DNA from: CAWEFA01 sp963851385
GTDB taxonomy: Bacteria; Bacteroidota; Bacteroidia; Bacteroidales; DTGW01
Direction of reading: 5' to 3'
Assembly (NCBI GenBank): GCA_963851385.1
Contig: CAWKPE010000029.1
Coordinates: 1 to 24,521 of the forward strand
Length of the DNA: 24,521 nt
In this document: piece after piece, positions 23,667 through 24,521 of the stretch
How positions within the stretch are numbered: position 1 is the first letter of the stretch
How the letters are laid out: each line of letters starts with the position of its first letter
Translations under genes and position numbers: made by a program
The notes under the pieces: model-generated
The model's database searches: none
Seen by the model: only the letters and a program-made list of their open reading frames with translations
Told to the model about the DNA's origin: nothing

Positions 23667-23670
23667 CAGG
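23660..23670. other. Join between Bacteroidetes and archaeal-like DNA (probable assembly chimera)
   Basis: Up to about 23666 the DNA is AT-rich and encodes the conserved reg_prop motif 'HKGFM'. Immediately afterwards the DNA is GC-rich, with frequent AGG, CTC and GTC codons, and encodes an archaeal FlaJ-like protein. The break falls within a motif and both partners are truncated at it. No inverted repeat, target duplication or integrase is seen. Confidence 0.85.
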
Positions 23671-24521
23671 AGTCCTTCCCAGCCGGGATAAGAAGAAGAT
23701 CCCTCTGACCTTCTTCGACAGATTCACCTCTGCCGCCTTCAGGCTCTTCTCCCGACCTGCGACCAGGTTCACCCGTTCCATTCCCCCTGCTGAGGGACGA
23801 CATCCTGAAGTCGAACCTCAGGATAACGCCGGAAGGCCTCGTTTCTGTCGCCTTCTTTTCAGCGCTCATTACGGCAGCTGCGTCTGCGGTCGGGACCTAC
23901 GTTGCGGCCACTAGGTTCGGTGCCCTATGGTTCCTGGGCGTGATAATTGCTATCCCTGCAGTCATCATGGTCTTCACGTTGGTCATCAACGCCCCAAAGG
24001 TCAGCGCCTCAAACCGAGCTTCCTCGATCAACACCGAGCTTCCGTTCGTCATCGGGTACATGTCTGTTCTGGCGGGCGGGGGGGTATCTCCTCTCACTAC
24101 GCTCAGAAGGATCAGCCAAATGAAACTATTTCCAGCGTCAGCCAAGGAAGCAAAAAGGATACTCGTCGAGGTTGACGTCTTCGGCCAGGACCCCATCTCC
24201 GCAATCGAAAGGGTCGCGCGGTGGTGTCCGAGCAAGAAGTTCTCGGAGTTCCTCTTCGGCTACACCGCCATCCTGAAGAGCGGTGGTGACTTCATCGCGT
24301 ACGTCGGGATGAAGCTCCGTGACACCATGGAGACCAAGACCTCCGCCGTGAAGAGGTCCGCGGACACCACGGGTACGTTGGCCGAAGCCTACCTCACGGT
24401 GACCGTCATACTGGGAATGGTGCTGTATACTCTGTACATGATCCAGACCCTACTGAGCAACAACCTGTCGGGAGTCAACAACCTGTACCTCTTCGCATTC
24501 GTCATGGTCCCTGTAATCTCA
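23667..24521 (+). CDS. Archaeal FlaJ/TadC-like type II secretion F (T2SSF) membrane protein, partial, frameshifted
   Basis: Membrane platform protein of an archaellum or type IV pilus-like machine, open at both ends. In one frame 23691-23788 reads KKKIPLTFFDRFTSAAFRLF and on to RSIPP. The protein then continues one frame over from 23781 to the window end (LLRDDILKSNLRITPEGL...), indicating a one-base insertion, probably in the C5 run at 23783-23787. Two hydrophobic segments follow (about SVAFFSALITAAASAVGTY and GALWFLGVIIAIPAVIMVF). Next comes a T2SSF domain with ELPFVIGYMSVLAGGGVSPL, ILVEVDVFGQDPISAIERV and LKSGGDFIAYV, then another membrane helix. This pattern is characteristic of archaeal FlaJ homologues. 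The start and C-terminus are missing. Base composition and codon use differ from all other genes in the window. Confidence 0.8.

Noticed and set aside
23474..23914. A continuous 146-residue ORF joining a sensor N-terminus to arginine/proline-rich sequence, as if a novel fusion protein
   Set aside because: The first half ends inside the reg_prop motif, and the second half is a FlaJ N-terminus that shifts frame after 23787. It is the product of the join plus an indel.
23897..24235. Minus-strand ORF in the GC-rich end
   Set aside because: GC-rich DNA gives long chance frames; the plus-strand frame has a clear T2SSF domain over the same bases.

Overview
The window is a stretch of an AT-rich Bacteroidetes-type chromosome, very likely a metagenome contig, with a suspicious join at each end. 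The Bacteroidetes assignment rests on several things. Leaders repeatedly carry the phylum's -7 element (TAnnTTTG), most clearly before rplU with TTG at 19-nt spacing. Shine-Dalgarno sequences are almost absent. Family content also fits: tandem TPR/PD40 (WD40-like) exported proteins, a reg_prop-type sensor start, a LysS with a C-terminal extension, and RplU with a Lys/Ala-rich tail.

Layout. Positions 1-620 (-) hold the 3' part of a hybrid histidine kinase, broken by several one-base indels and abutting a truncated efflux adaptor. Positions 622-4627 (-) are a MacB-type ABC export operon: ATPase, two FtsX-like permeases, then the cut-off membrane-fusion protein. Positions 4905-6997 (+) carry rplU, rpmA and serS. 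Positions 7111-10528 (+) hold two tandem exported TPR/PD40 proteins; the second ends in a SPOR-like domain. Positions 10627-12742 hold a GNAT acetyltransferase, a small PD-(D/E)XK protein on the minus strand, and holA. Positions 12772-18188 hold an APC amino-acid permease (-), pssA (+), lysS (-) and a ferritin-like/VIT1 fusion (-). Positions 18541-22719 (+) hold recJ and a cellobiose phosphorylase, facing an Hsp20 gene (-) across a bidirectional terminator. Positions 23474-23666 (+) encode the signal peptide and first propeller motif of a two-component sensor.

At about 23666 the sequence changes abruptly from AT-rich Bacteroidetes DNA to GC-rich DNA. This encodes a FlaJ/TadC-like (T2SSF) membrane protein of archaeal character and runs off the window edge. 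The sensor is cut in the middle of a conserved motif and the archaeal gene lacks its start, so I read this as a chimeric assembly join, not a new fusion protein. Frameshifts cluster at the two ends, while roughly 23 kb between them have intact reading frames, which also suggests poor-quality contig ends.

Most of the interior is housekeeping: translation, replication and repair, phospholipid synthesis. Accessory functions are export, iron handling, cellobiose phosphorolysis and a heat-shock chaperone. The most interesting real signals are non-coding: three TGCCA-type boxes at exact 31-bp spacing between hsp20 and the sensor, a 21-bp-spaced 13-mer direct repeat upstream of the efflux operon, and a large GC-rich inverted repeat near pssA. 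The TPR/PD40-SPOR pair is the most interesting protein-level feature. I saw no tRNA, rRNA, CRISPR array or insertion sequence.
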